Positions 11,250 to 23,639 are shown, counted from the stretch's first letter. The stretch is 64,000 nt of DNA from Capitulum mitella (GCA_030062745.1 CP099847.1:1968304-2032303); one strand, 5' to 3'. Translations and numbers: made by a program. The notes: generated by a model not told the origin, from the sequence alone.

Positions 11250-12060
11250 ACTGCATACTGCGTAGTGCGCTTCCGCTGTAGCGACCGCTGAGGTGCTGAG
11301 GCGCTACAAAATAGCGGCGTCAACGGAACTCTTCCGAAGGCCGAACTTGCACGTATTACGCCGAGCCCCGGAGAGAGGCAATTGCATCCCGCAGGCGATG
11401 CAGCGGAACATGGTGACGAAGGAAGAACGAGCCGTGCGACAAGGCGGAGCACCACTGGGCAGGGTAGAGCACGGCCGTACAGAGCGTAGTCAGACCGCGC
11501 GGCATTGCCGCTGGCCAAACAAGAGGCGAAACGAAACCGAGTGCAGAAACCTCCAGAACACTGAACAGCAGAAATCCGCCGGACCGAGCTGCGGGCGACG
11601 CGGAAGTGGAGGGAGCAGAGCACGGCCGGGTGTCATTATGGTCGGACAGGACGCCATCGACCTCACAGGGCCACGGTCAGGCGGGACAGAGCTCAGTCGG
11701 GCAGGACGGCGCACCGCCGAACAGAACGACGGCCGCTGGCCAGGCTGGAGCGGCGCTGGCGGGAGAGAGCGCCCGGCCACCGCCCTGGCCGGGACAGAGC
11801 CCGGCCAGCCGATACAAAGGGTATTCGGGCCGAGCGGCGCCGAGATCGGCCGCGGCTGCCGCAGAGTGCTGCCGACTGGGGCCGATCGGCGGTCCATCAC
11901 CGGCCTGGAGCGGGTGTCCGCACCACTGACCGCCGACGGCCGACGCGCGCCCCCTCGTCGCCGCCGACGATCGACGCGCCAACGGCGCCGGCCGGCCGAG
12001 CCGCGTGGCACCGGGCGGCAGAAAAGGACGGCGGAACTAACCATTGGTGAGTTGTGGACG
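11250..12060. other. GC-rich island 3 (intronic)
   Basis: CpG-dense block with loosely repeated GGGACAGAGC/GGACGGC words. Long frames exist on both strands (268 codons plus, 184 codons minus) in the same DNA, which is what stop-poor GC-rich sequence produces. No domain recognised. Confidence 0.55.
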
Positions 12061-12799
12061 GCGCGTTCGTACGGACGCCGATATGGTTGTCTGCAGTGAA
12101 GGTTTGTAAGGGCGTCTGTCGCGCCAGTATTATCGAAATCACACGACTGATAAGGATGAATTTGAGTGCATTTTGATCTCTGATTAATCTCACCACAACG
12201 GACTTCGTAATGAATATATTGACAGAAGGGTACCCCTTCTCTTGACCGAAGTGATAACCAACGTATGTACCTGCAAGCTAGGAAGAAGACACCGTTTTCT
12301 GGAAAAAGACAGCCTTGTAATTAATGAGGCACCCAACATAAAGTATCAAGAGGGTTGGCTACGCCAAGTAAGTTTAAAGAAGAAAAGTTGGCCGCGGTAT
12401 CTGGAATGATATAGGACTTTATAAGGCCATATAAAACTATCTACGGTCCATGCCTTGAAAAGCCCCAAAAACTAACACGATGATGATGGCCATTAACTGG
12501 GTGAAGACACTCGGTTGCATGAAACCAAAGGGTTGTGATAACGTCAATAGGCTATCGAAAACCGCTTTGAACTGAGAGGTGGCTTGTGATATCTTATGAG
12601 TGATCGCCTCCGACTCGCCTTCGTTCCAAGCCTTGCTAATGGACGATGCATTCCAGCTCGCGGTCAGATGTGTTCCCTGAGGCCCCCTCTGTCCGGCCGA
12701 TGACAGATGGATCTCTCCTGCGCCTGTTGCCAAGTGGTGATTGATCAGCTGCTGCCCGGCCCAATTTTTTAGTCGGCAATACACGTAGCTTTTAGCCAA
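12061..12799 (-). other. Intronic stretch with one unassigned minus-strand open frame
   Basis: A 124-codon frame (12437-12811) on the same strand as the gene encodes a polar, Ser/Thr-rich region followed by a hydrophobic run (MAIIIVLVFGAF) near the C-terminus. I recognise no family. It could be chance or an alternative exon. Otherwise nothing is seen. Confidence 0.35.
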
Positions 12800-14230
12800 G
12801 GGAATTTGCACCGCCTCTCAGTAGGGACGAGTAGAGCAGGCTGGGATGCTGCGGCGGCCGCCTCCACCGTGGCGTGCAGCTGAGCAGCCGCTGGGCGGTC
12901 GCCGCCCGCAGCTTCCCGGGGCAGCTGCAAGGCCGCCGCCTGCGCAGCTTCTCGAGCGAGGAGCCGTCACCGACCGCAGCGGCTACTCCGGTCCGAAGGC
13001 CGTCCGTCACCCGGGACGGCCGCCGCGCCGCCGCGTCACAGGCCCGGCCCGGCCCTGACGCTGGCGACAGCCTCGTCACAGCGTGGCAGCTCAGAGGCTC
13101 AGCTCTCGTAGCGTGGAGCTGGGCAGTCGCGGCTGTAGGTCTGGAATCCCGCGAGCCTGCACGGGCAGTTCGGCGAACTGCGGCGGGAGACGACGCAGCG
13201 TCTTGACTGACAATGCCTGGCCGTCATCGCATCGGCGCTCAAACGTGGCGCTGGGGTCATGGCTGAAGGTCGAACCTTTCATCGCGGAGACACGTCTCCC
13301 GCGGCTCAAAGAAGATCCGAGGAATGCCGCACCTTTCAGCACGAGTCGGCACGCAACATCCGGCTTAGCGTGCTGGTCTATTGGCGCGCGATGCGGCGAT
13401 AAGGGGCCGGACACAAAAGCGCGCCGGCGCATCACGCAACACTCGGACGGTTTACACGCCGTGGCGCATTAGCCGCCGCCGCCCCGGCTCACCTGTCGAC
13501 GGCAATAGCGGCGCACGCGTCGGCCGCCGACAGCGTCCAGCGGCCGGTCGGTGGCCAGTGCCGCGACGCCGCGCGGGACACCACAGATCGGTGGTCAGTG
13601 TGGCGGGCTCGGCCGGCGGCGGCACACCAGCCGTAAAGGTTGACGGCCGAGGAGCGGGCGCCGGCATGCCAGACGGTGGTAAACGGGCCGGCGCCGGCGC
13701 CTGCGACCGGGCTCCGAGAGCGACGGCCGCGTGCACGGGAGCCTTATGTCGCGCGCGCCGACCGCCGGCCGCGTGAGCTGAATGGGATGGCGGGCCGGCC
13801 GCCGGCCAGCGGCCATCGATTCCGGCCCGCGCGCACTCAGAAGGCACAATCGGTCGGCCTTTGGGGACGAGTTGTGTCGCCGCCTCTCGCTCCATGCCTC
13901 ACGGCCGGCAGTCGGAGTCGTCGCGACCAGCGGCGAAATATTAACGGCCGCCTGCCGCGGGGCAGATCGCGAGGCTGTCCGAGGGTGGGGGGATGGGGCG
14001 CCTTCGCTCGCCTTTAAATCGGTTTCGATGCGCCGGGGAGCAAGCCTTGACCGTTCCGTCGGCCTCGACGCGAACAAAGCGAGCGCCGGCGAGTGGACGA
14101 ACGGCCGACAAAAGGCCGTGGTGCTCGAGATAGCCGGAAGGGTCTCTGAACAGCCGCTTCCGGCCTTGCACGGGCTGCAGCAGGACGGTCCAGGCAGAGC
14201 GCGATTCGAACCACAGTAAGACGAAAAAGA
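12800..14230. other. GC-rich island 4 (intronic, 1.4 kb)
   Basis: The longest GC island inside intron 1, CpG-dense throughout. Frames of up to 220 codons overlap on both strands and are all Arg/Ala/Pro/Gly-rich. A small AT-rich pocket GAAATATTAACGG sits near 13936. No gene recognised. Size and position fit an intronic CpG island or enhancer, but this is inference. Confidence 0.55.
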
Positions 14231-14849
14231 CGCAGTTCCTCGCGTTCGATGCGGCACGGTTCTAAGAGACGTTCTTGTGCTGCCGAGATGATGTTATAGG
14301 TTCAGGACATGCAAAACCCGCCACACACGCCGACTTGCGTACAGCGAGTAAAGCGTTTCTTCGTGCTTCTTTAAATGATTTATGTGAATAATGAACTTTT
14401 CAAGCCGATTTAGACGGCGCATTTTTAGCCGAAAAAGCGTGACATAACACACGCTTTTCGACAGCGCGGATGAGTCTTTCAAAGTGGATAGGCACCTAGG
14501 TTTTCATAACCATCTCGTTGTTAAGCCATGTTCGTACCAAGGGTAATTTTCACTGAGCCAGTGACGACCCCATTCAGCGTCCTTTGGTCTCGCCGAATAA
14601 CGGGCGATCGACACAATCGATAGAACATCTGGCAATCTCAGCCGCGCCTGGGATCTCCCTTCCCCTCCAAAGTGGCGAGCATCTCCGCACGACGGACAGA
14701 GGCAGCGGAACAAGTGCAAACAAATGGGTGAGTAAACAGAAAATATCGAGCGGGAAGAGACGGAAAACTAACGCCGGAAAGGCCTGAACATGAATATAAG
14801 AACAGCAAAAATGACCGATGTAACATAAATAAGAAAAAAGGGAAAACGA
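14231..14849. other. Intronic stretch, nothing recognised
   Basis: No repeat, RNA gene or domain-bearing frame seen. Confidence 0.5.
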
Positions 14850-14978
14850 ATGGGGAAGAGAGAGAGAGAGAGAGAGGGAGAGAGGGAGAGAGAGAGAGGA
14901 GAATGAGGGAAGAAAGAAAGAGAGAGAGGAAAAGAGAAAGAGAGGTAAAAAGAGAAGGAAAAAATAAAAGAAACGAGA
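14850..14978. repeat. Purine-rich (GA)n-derived tract
   Basis: Imperfect GA/GGGA/GAAA repeats over about 125 bp, nearly pyrimidine-free on the plus strand. Confidence 0.92.
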
Positions 14979-15039
14979 CGGTGAAAAGCAGGGTTTGCAT
15001 CTACTTTTTCATGTCCTACCCCCTCCCAGTCCAAAATTC

Positions 15040-15480
15040 TGGACCTGTACTTGTTCACCCCCTTCTGCTTCCATTCAAATTTTCCGTCGTACTCCGCACG
15101 GCGACCGGCGGGCAGCCCGGTACAGCGCCGCGTGCCGCGCCCGACTCCTGCCATGAGCGGCCGCCGCCGGGGTTGACCATTAAGGCTACACGCCGAGCTG
15201 TCGGCGCGCTGAATGGTCCTCTGATTGAGCGGCGGCGCATCAGGCGCGCGCTCGATGGCTGCGGTGAGCGGAACAAGCCGTGGCGCGTGCTCGCCACCGG
15301 AACGCCCCGGGGCACGGGCCTGGCACGACCCGGCGCGCCGTCCGCGGAGGAGGATCCAGCGGCGCTCCTCTGTCGGCCGCGGCCGGTAAGAGTAAGGGGG
15401 CTGGGGTGAAGGGAGGAGCCCGGGACGGCATGTGCGCCGGCCGGGCGCAGACCCAGAATCGATACGAGGCATTTGTAGGG
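15040..15480. other. GC-rich island 5 (intronic)
   Basis: CpG-dense block. Frames on both strands up to 234 codons run into the neighbouring purine tract and are low-complexity there. No domain recognised. Confidence 0.55.
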
Positions 15481-16935
15481 CCCGGTCCTAATGGGGTGGA
15501 AACTGGCCTGTCCATCCACCACTGCCATGAAGTAGAGGTGCGGTTTGGGCTAGGGATGTCTAACGTTTGGGCCTTTTTAAGTCGCGTGCTGACCCAGTCT
15601 CTAGGAGACAAGTGCCCAGAGTGCTCATTTACCCGGTACTATATTTACAAACACCATCGTGTATGAAAACAAATGAAATCAAATTTTGTCACTAAGCAAA
15701 ACGGAGGCATTTGTAAGATCTTATAAATTGCTAGTAAGCAATGGTAATGAAGCAGCATGGCGTTTCTATCATGATCGGGCGATAGCATGCATCACTTGCT
15801 GGCGTGCCGAGGCGTTTTTACCCTTTTTTTGCTCCTGTCCTGTGGGTAAGTGCTAACAAAGAACATTTTGTTTATCAGTGACGAAAATCGCAATGGGCTT
15901 ATGCACCAACTCCTAAAATCTGCTCTGTGAGCAGAACTTTGTTCAGGAGGTGCGAAAAGACACGAGCATTGTTTATTTGATACCCTTTAGATCAAAGTCC
16001 TGTGCAAAGCCTGTCGGACTTGTGGATCAACCGTGGACAAATGGCGTCTACCTCTGACCAAAGCTGCAAACACGCTGTTCCTTTTATATTCCAAATTTAC
16101 AACAAGGCTGTTGTCCTGAAGCAAGCCAGAGCAATATGACGACTGAAGAATAAATCACACGTTTTTAAAGTTAGAACCAACGTGTAAAAAAAAACGTCAA
16201 ACTGCGGCAAGTCAAGAGTCCATTTACGGACATTCTTGTCGAAACAAGGAACAGGAAGCGTCCTAAAACTAAACTGAAATAGACTGGCGCATCGAGACCT
16301 TTGGACATTGATGCATTTGTGCTCGGAGTTGTCGTTTGATCTATTTTACTTCTGAAAATCAGACCACTGTGTTCTTTCTTTCCTCGCAGTGACAGTTCAA
16401 AACGTTCTTTTAGACTTTTCGAATTTTTGGAAAACGTTCAAAACTTTTGGTCCCGACTGCCGCGTGATAAAGCCTCCGCATCCTTCTGCATGACAAGAAT
16501 GAACGTTAAGATACTATACAAAGATGTCCGATAGAAGAAAAATGTTTGCAACGCAAGCTGACACATTAAAACCAAGAAAACAAGTCTGCACAAACTTAAA
16601 CAGGTTTCAGGGTAACCCTAAAACACAGTGAGGAAGTGGCGCTGGACTGTCTCCATGGCATTTGTTATTTCCGAAGTTACAGCTTGAAATAAATCCATCA
16701 GATGCCGGGCTCGTTTGTCAAACGACGGGACGTTTCTCACAAGAAGGCTACACAAATAGATTAACTGGGAACAATAGTTCCGGACTTTTAAACCCCATGT
16801 TCCCTGTACAAAATGCATTATGTTATTCCAAGAACAGCGCCATTTGTCTCATCCAACCAGCAAAGAGCCTGCATATTCAAATGAAATCGAAGATACGCCC
16901 GGACACGACATTGGTTACCACTTTATTGACCTCAC
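15481..16935. other. Intronic stretch just inside intron 1, nothing recognised
   Basis: AT-richer DNA between GC island 5 and the signal-peptide exon. No repeat or conserved frame seen. Confidence 0.5.
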
Positions 16936-17065
16936 CTGTGTCGAGGTCGCTGGCGTCTTGAAAGCTGAGGATGTCGTAGTCGTACGCCTGGCTCTGCGCC
17001 TCGGCCGCGGCGGCCAGCGCCGCTGCAGCCAAGCACGTCATTAGCCACGGCCCCATCTGACGCAT
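16936..17065 (-). CDS. Sidestep-family protein, exon 1: signal peptide and N-terminus
   Basis: The exon is 130 nt from the first ATG: 43 codons plus 1 nt, then donor ACAG|GTGAGG. It encodes MRQMGPWLMTCLAAAALAAA followed by AEAQSQAYDYD. This is a classical signal peptide: a short basic start, a hydrophobic Leu/Ala core, and AEA before QSQ as the likely cleavage site (after residue 23). The mature N-terminus is acidic (SFQDASDLDT). The final G plus GC from exon 2 makes Gly44 and continues directly into QVTPVTAVTGG, the expected start of the first Ig domain. Met1 is the first Met in this frame; Met4 is an alternative start and would also give a good signal peptide. The assignment rests on strand, phase and the missing leader of the Ig exons. 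It could in principle belong to another secreted protein. Confidence 0.75.
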
Positions 17066-17420
17066 GGCCGTCCGAGGCCGGCGCCGGCGGCCGGGGGCGT
17101 GCCCCGCCGCGGCTGATTACCGCCCTGAGCCCGCCTCGCCCCGGCGGCGCCAACACATCCGCCTCTATTGAATCCGAGCCCGCCCCGCCCGAGACTGCCG
17201 GCACATCGTCACGGAGGAATCGCGGCCGGCTCCGGCGGATTCCGCGGACTCGAGCGGGCCTCGGCGGACTCCGCGAACTGGCGCGGACCTCGGCCGGACC
17301 TCGCGGACTCTTGCAGACTTCAGCGACGCGCGGGAGGAAGCGTGCGGAGTTTTTCAGGACTTCAGGGGACTTGCGAAAACTTGTGCGATTTGCTGCGTCG
17401 ACCCCGGAGAGTCGATTGAG
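17066..17420 (-). promoter_or_regulatory. CpG island over the start of the Sidestep-like gene: putative 5' UTR and promoter
   Basis: A GC-rich, CpG-dense block immediately upstream (minus sense) of the first ATG and running into exon 1. No clear TATA box. The transcription start cannot be placed from sequence alone. The association of an island with the 5' end of the only recognised gene supports a promoter role for it. Confidence 0.5.
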
Positions 17421-18179
17421 TCCCTGAAAAAGGACAAAAGCTGTGAAGAAAGGGTCCACAGATGTTACGAGTTGTGCAATATCATTGCGGACGAATAGTT
17501 ATTGTTTGATGCTTCGTGCGGTTCGCAACCAAGGGTGGAGCCGAGATTTCTTAAGGGGGGGGAGCTCAGTGAGGACTGTGAGAACCCCCTCTGGCAGCGC
17601 CGGTGTTCGTAACAGCATGTGGGCGCACCAAATTATGAATATCTTTCGTCCAGGGTGAGAACAAAACGCCCAACGTTAGTTTCCCACATAAGAAACCTGT
17701 GTATGAATGATTGTAATCTAAATTTCCAAAATGCCTCTGTCTTAAACGGCTTTTTTATTAGTAACTTGCGACGGGCGCCTGAAAATCTGTCCTCAGATTC
17801 AATTAAGCATGCAAATGGATGCAATTAAGCCGTCAATTACCCTTTTGCGTTTCTCCGCGACGAATTAGCATATCACTTCCATATGGTCACGATGAATCTT
17901 GTGCGTAGTCATTATGCAAATCCAACACATTTTCGAGGCAGTTTGCAAGCAAAATTGATAGTCTGCAAGCAGCAAAGCAAAACTGATGCGTTTGAAATGT
18001 CTGTAGATAAATATGCCTTTGTCTCAGGCATTTAAGTTCTGTAATGCGCAGAATGACACGCATAGTACGAGAGCAGCGAAGTTCCATTGTATGGTCAGAA
18101 CAATGTCTCGAGCTAATTTGCTTATCACTGGGTTTTAGCTGGACTGAAATATTTCTGCTCTGGTCGGTCTTCAACCAGG
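17421..18179. other. Upstream flank of the gene, AT-rich
   Basis: Contains the homeodomain/octamer cluster listed separately. No repeat or gene otherwise seen. Confidence 0.5.
17795..17925. promoter_or_regulatory. Cluster of homeodomain cores and POU octamers upstream of the Sidestep-like gene
   Basis: Four AATTA cores at 17801, 17823, 17835 and 17863 and two octamers ATGCAAAT at 17809-17816 and 17914-17921, within about 130 bp, some 0.74-0.86 kb upstream of the start codon (minus sense). The first octamer sits between two AATTAAG words. This fits a POU/homeodomain-bound element, plausible for a neural guidance gene, but short motifs occur by chance in AT-rich DNA. Confidence 0.4.
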
Positions 18180-18800
18180 CAAGCCCAGCCACAGCGAGAA
18201 CACTGCAGCAGAGGAGCGGACCAGGCGCTATCCCAGCCTTCGCCTCGGCTCCCACCCTAACGGACACCCTGTCCGTGGCCGGTCCGCTCCGTCTGGCGGC
18301 GCCGCGCCCGGAGTACCTCCGGCGTCTCCCGGCAGTCCGGCGTGGTGCGTCTGGCCGCCAGCCAGTGACGGAGGCCCCGGAATCGGCCGTGACCCGACCT
18401 CGGCCGGCCTCTGGCGGCGCCGATTGGCCGCAGAATGGCGGTCGATGCCTGAGCTGAGCGGCAGTCACCGCCGACCCGAGCCCCTGCCGCCGCACCGCCG
18501 GAGCAGCGCCGGACTCCGCCAGGCGGCCGGCACCGTGACGCGACGTGACCGCCGTCACAGCCACCGCCGGACCAGCCCGTGGCGGTCCGGCGGGCGCACT
18601 GTCCCGGCCTGACGCCGGCCCGCGCCCGAGCCGGCTGCCAGTGAAGCGACCGCGCCAGGAAGTCATGGAGTCGGCGACGAGGTCCGGACTTCCTGCCGTC
18701 GTCAGCGCCGATGATAAATGGGACGATGGGGCAGCGTTCCGGGCAATCGCCTGCGACCGGTGCGTCGTTTCGCTGGCCTGGAGCGCATAGCGAGACTTAT
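18180..18800. other. GC-rich island 6
   Basis: CpG-dense block 1.1-1.7 kb upstream of the Sidestep-like start codon. Overlapping composition-driven frames on both strands; nothing recognised. Could be a distal promoter or an unlinked island. Confidence 0.55.
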
Positions 18801-19879
18801 CGTAGGCAAACGTGTCGGAGATGGCCCGGCGTGCATTGGTCTGGTGTAGTGAAAGAGTTAGTGGGGATTAGTAAAGTGTTCCCTCTATTTAAGGTCGAGA
18901 ACTGTCCTCTTTTAGACAACTGGGGTGTCAATCTGTGCCGCCTGGAAGGCATTCGCGCCACCCGCTGGCATGGCAGACTGGCATTAAGAACAACTTTGCC
19001 TTGACATGCATTGGGTTTTCTGGATGGACCATGTTTGATTTAATGAGGCCAAATTAGGATGATTTATCGTGACAGCGACATAAATTATGTACCTTTTATC
19101 GCGCTGCCTAATAATGATGTTCACCCCGCGCAAAAGCATCATGACCATTTTCACTCACTCACTGTTGGCCTTTTGGAGCCAAAGGGCCAGTGTAACGTCG
19201 TCAGTCGTCCCATTGTAGTCGTTTTTGAAATCAGCAAACTAAACGTGATGGGGCAATTTAATTGATCGTCGGTGTCGCTTTTCGGGGCGATCGCCAGGCG
19301 GTGGGCTTGGATGTTGCGGGGCAGGATGCAGGGCTGCCGCGTCGGACGCGGAAATAGCCACAGGAACGTGGATGCTGCGGACAAGACATCATGGAGATAA
19401 TGGTGCGAGGTTGGACGGGATAGGTGGGGGGGGAGCGAGAAACATGATGCTCCGGACGTCGTGGCCATTATATGCGTTACGACTGAGGACTGGGAGTGCT
19501 CCTTCCCTCATTGCCCATCTGTGGACTAAACACAGTGGCGATTTTCAAGCACTCCGGTCACAAGAGGAACTCTCACCCAATGGTTTTAGCGACAACATAA
19601 ATGATATTACCGGCTGTAATGGATCGTGCACCAACTCTATGGCCGGGATATAAGTTCTCGCCTCGAACCTAGGTGCCTTGGGCACAAACCGGCCCAAAAG
19701 ACCACCAGAGGATGACGACGCGCTGAACGTATGTCCGTAAATGGACCGCCAGGAAGCTTCATCAGAACTGAGAGCACCGTTGTCTGGTCTGCTGCCCACT
19801 CTTCACTATGTGACGCCATTTTGTCTCGCCTTTGGATGAACGGACGTGATGCGTCTTCATGAAATACCGCGGTCTATTG
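18801..19879. other. Non-coding stretch, nothing recognised
   Basis: Mixed DNA, no repeat or conserved frame seen. Confidence 0.5.
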
Positions 19880-20850
19880 CGGCCGTTGGTTTTTGCGCAA
19901 ACCGCGCCCGCACGCCGAAATGACTCGGTTTCTCACACGCGGCAGTCATTCCAGCAGGCGGCCGCCGTTTCGACGGCCTGAAATTGCGCCGCGAAGCAAT
20001 CGCCTCCGCTCAGGAGTGCGCTCTGAGGCCGGACGGGTCGTACCTTGGCTCCGGACGGCCCGCTCGGAGCCGCCTTTATTAGGAGCTGTGTCCGTCGCCG
20101 TCAGTTAACCTGATTCACTCTGATCGCTCGCCGAACGGGCACGGCAACAGGCCCACGGGCACGGCAACTTTGAGAGCATTGGAGAGCGGGGAACGAATTC
20201 GAGGCCGGTTGGATGTCCGCGCAGCACAGTGATCTGCATGGTCTTAGAAAGGCGGATCTGGCGATTTTGCACTGGCAAACAATGAAATGGGGCCCAAACG
20301 CCAGACAAGTTGCTTTGTGTGCCATTTCTGAAGCAGGTAACCGTCTCAAGGATCTGGTAAAAACAAGAACTGTCAGCAGCCAGCAGTCAGCTCAATAAAA
20401 CAAACACCCGACACGCACAATGCTAACACAGATGACGCCGTGCGCCGTTCAATGGTCTCAGTACAGAGCCAGCTCCCCGCGCCGGGACCCTGTGAAGTCA
20501 TCACGTTCTGACAGCTGCGGCCGACGGCGGCCTGGCCGGCGACCTTCGCCGGCCGCTGACGGGCAATCGCCGCCGACAGGGCGGTCTGAGCCGGCCGTTC
20601 CGGCGATCGACGCGCCACTGAGTCGATGACGGCTGATTTGATTAACTCTCGGCGCGTGCGGCGGCTGTCGGCGGGGCGCCCGCCGGAAGCCGCCGGCCCC
20701 GCTTATCTGCATGTCAATGTGGCGGCGCGTCGGCAGGCGGCGCGCGAAGCCAGCCGCGGTTGCCGCGTCTCGGTGCGGTAGGTCAATAGGGGCCGGGAGG
20801 CCCGTTTGAGAGGGGCCGACTGCCACGCCGGTATCGCCGGCACACAGAGC
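19880..20850. other. GC-rich island 7 (two blocks)
   Basis: Two CpG-dense blocks (19.88-20.11 and 20.48-20.83 kb) around an ordinary spacer. AT pockets GATTTGATTAACT (about 20635) and TTATCTGCATGTCAATG (about 20702) stand out in the second block. The right edge has a run of ten or more G near 20861. No gene recognised. Confidence 0.5.
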
Positions 20851-21499
20851 CCACACTGTTGGGGGGGGGGGCTTGACTCTCACCGGCGGCGAGCGAGGGG
20901 ACAGGAAAGAAAGGAGGGGGACCATCAGCAAACATGGGATATGAGCGTTCTCTCGCCATGGAACAGTCAGGGCGATTGAGGGAAACATGCATACGGTGTA
21001 CACCTATTCTATGCAAGCATGGAACAGCAGTGTAACGGTTTCACTTTAATTCAGAATGACTATGTCTCTGAAGCTGCGTGGAAGCTATGGCATTTGAGAT
21101 TTATATCGTGAAGGTTTTTCTATCACTGCGGTCATTATGACCGGCATGCTACCATAGGTTTGCTCTTCGTCTGCGGAAAAACTTTCTGAACTCCTAAGAC
21201 AAATTTGACTTCCCAGGCTATCAAAGCTCTCATAAGCGATTAGGCTAGCTGACAGAAGACCGCAAAAAGCCATGTGGGATCCAAAAGCCCAAAGGCTGCG
21301 AGCTTGTGGGCTCACAAGTGGTAGCTCTTCTATCAAGATGCATGCCATATGCTATTAATTGTCTTTGGTTTGCCAAAGGCCAGACAAATCCTACTAAACG
21401 TCCAGTTGTGACGCAAATGCCTCCGGGGCGTTATGCATCTGTAGGGAACGTTGCGCCGTTTCAAAGCTCCAACGTGTATCCCTTTTTCAGGATAGGCAT
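20851..21499. other. Non-coding stretch, nothing recognised
   Basis: No repeat, RNA or recognised frame. Confidence 0.5.
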
Positions 21500-21850
21500 C
21501 GTACCAGAAATGCCCCACAAGCACCCCAGTCGACCGCCGCAACTGGCGAAACGCGTCGACGAAAGACGCGGCTGCGAAACAAACAATACCGCCCCCTAAA
21601 ACGTCAGAGATAATTGCAGACGAAACCCGTCGGGCCGCGCTCCGGCCAGCAGACGCCGCTCGGCCGCAGATCGCCGCAGCTGGTGCGGCGACGCCGACGG
21701 CGGAACGTCGACGAGGCGTCTCGTCGCTGGCGACGCCGAGAGAGCGTCGATTGCCGGAAAAACTGCCGTCAGGGAACGGGGGCGAGAGGACGGCTGTCGG
21801 CGCCAAAACAGTCGTAACGAAATCTGCCACTGCGGCTACGGCGACAGGCC
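21500..21850. other. GC-rich island 8
   Basis: CpG-dense block with frequent CGTCG and CGACG words. Frames on both strands only. Confidence 0.5.
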
Positions 21851-23639
21851 TTTTAACAGGAAAGACACTGTGGAACTCGGCATTGGGCCACTAATAGCAT
21901 GGCTTTTTGGTCAATGAATTGTTTGTTCGGGATCACGATCTTTTTATCGCCATATAAATCGAGATAAACGCCGAAGAGAGGAGCGACTGTACGTCACTTC
22001 GGTGGCAGAGCTTTTTGGAATAGTTAGGAGTCCTGAGGGGCAACTATTCGGTGGAATGGTTTTGTTTTGTGTTGTTGTTCTCGCACTACAAACGCAATTC
22101 GGTCTCCAAACACCAGTCGACAAGGCTCATAGACTCTGAAGTACCACAAGTTGCGGTCTTTGCTGCAACGAAGCGTGCGGCAACGTAAAAGCATAGAAAA
22201 TGTTAAACACCTTTTAAGGTCTTACAATTGTCACTCATTCTCGTAAATAGAGTTGCCAAACGTCTTCTGACTACTCGTTCACGTAATATCATACGGCAAT
22301 GTGTGGCCAATATAACTGCATAAATTAGATTATTTATATGAAAATATAAACATAAAATATGTGGTCTGTGTAATATTGCCCATACGAGTAATATGCCCAG
22401 GCATAGTGCGCCGTGGAACTCTTTGGAGCTCATCTTCCCTGACGTCTGCGGAAAGATGATGTCAAAACGTACCACAAAGTTCAAGGTATTGCATCATTTT
22501 GCGCTCATGGCAATGCACTTTGTATTTACCAGGGTAGTGCATGGTCAGAACAAATCGCTTTTTATAGATGCAGTGCATGAATTAATACTAGAAGCTGGCA
22601 CTTGAAACTGGCAGCCAACACTAGGTGCGAAGCCTTAGGCAATGATGTAAACTCTGTCACTCCTCTCTTTCGTTTGTTGTATACTATGACGATCCTGTCC
22701 AAAGATCAAAAGGTTTCATATTTCGGTAAAGGCAATATGGAAACAGCTTTATAACATTGCAAAATACATTATTTGCCAAAGGCAAGTCATGATCAGTATG
22801 ATGATTCGGTTAAAATATGCATAGCATGGTACGTCATTGTATTTTCGTTCCCATGTGTACTTGTAATAAATAGACGTATTCCGCATAGACATTAACCATT
22901 CGAAAATGATTCGGAAATATTTGTAGGCAACACTGTTACAATGGATGAAGACCTGAGTGTACAAGGCAATATCATGCACACTTAATACCGAAGCTGTTTC
23001 AATACCCTCGTCTGACCCGCGCAGTTTTCGTCTTTTGCCTAATTCGGAGGGTGTCATGAAAGTTATGAGGCGAACAGCTTCTGCATGCGGCAGTTAACCC
23101 CTCTGACGTCGTCTCGTGGATGAAAGGGCTGTCCATTTTCCCAAACTCGTTAAGATGAGCCGAAAAGATGGGGACGAAATGCCGAGTTTTCCTGTAGACG
23201 GCTCACAAGGGAGCCCTTGAGGATCTCCGAACTTGGGCCAATTCGCCTGTTCCAGACCGAAAGTGGCTGGCGATTATCATCGCTGAGGTGAAAGCCGGTA
23301 GGTTTTGGGTTCCCTGACGGCCCGACGTTTCAGTACTATGCCACACCGGAAATTAGGGACAGCGGACACTTTAGGACGTACGGAGTAAATTAGGCTTGAG
23401 TAATAGTGAGGACCTGGCATAATAGTAGAGATCTGAAGGGATGATTAATTGCTTGTTATCTAATCTGTTTGCTACGATAAACCATGCGAAAAGCGAGGTA
23501 GACGCTGGAAATTGAATTAGTTATCTGCCTGTGTATACTAAAAAAGCCTCACTACAGAATAGTTCATTAAGAAGCAATTTGAAGTTGCGTCTAATCAGAT
23601 CTGCTTCAAAAAACACAGCAACCGCCTCAATTTCTCATT
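21851..23639. other. Non-coding stretch, nothing recognised
   Basis: AT-rich DNA. No repeat or conserved frame seen in either strand. Confidence 0.5.

Larger units (their letters stand above)
5508..16935 (-). other. Intron 1 of the Sidestep-like gene
   Basis: An 11,428-nt intron with donor ACAG|GTGAGG after the signal-peptide exon and acceptor GGCAG|GC before exon 2. It contains the 43-bp minisatellite, a piggyBac-like element (6274-7486), three GC islands (11.25-12.06, 12.8-14.23, 15.05-15.48 kb) and a purine-rich tract (14.85-14.98 kb). A long first intron separating the signal peptide from the first Ig domain is common in neural cell-surface genes. The joining of exon 1 to exon 2 is inferred from phase, strand and product logic, not from a transcript. 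Confidence 0.72.

Noticed and set aside
11293-12099. 268-codon open frame as a gene
   Set aside because: Lies in a GC island, has an equally long frame on the other strand, low-complexity Arg/Gly/Ala-rich product, no domain.
17887-18666. 259-codon minus-strand frame upstream of the Sidestep-like gene
   Set aside because: Half in a GC island and half in AT-rich DNA with an abrupt composition change; no domain; crosses the candidate upstream regulatory cluster.
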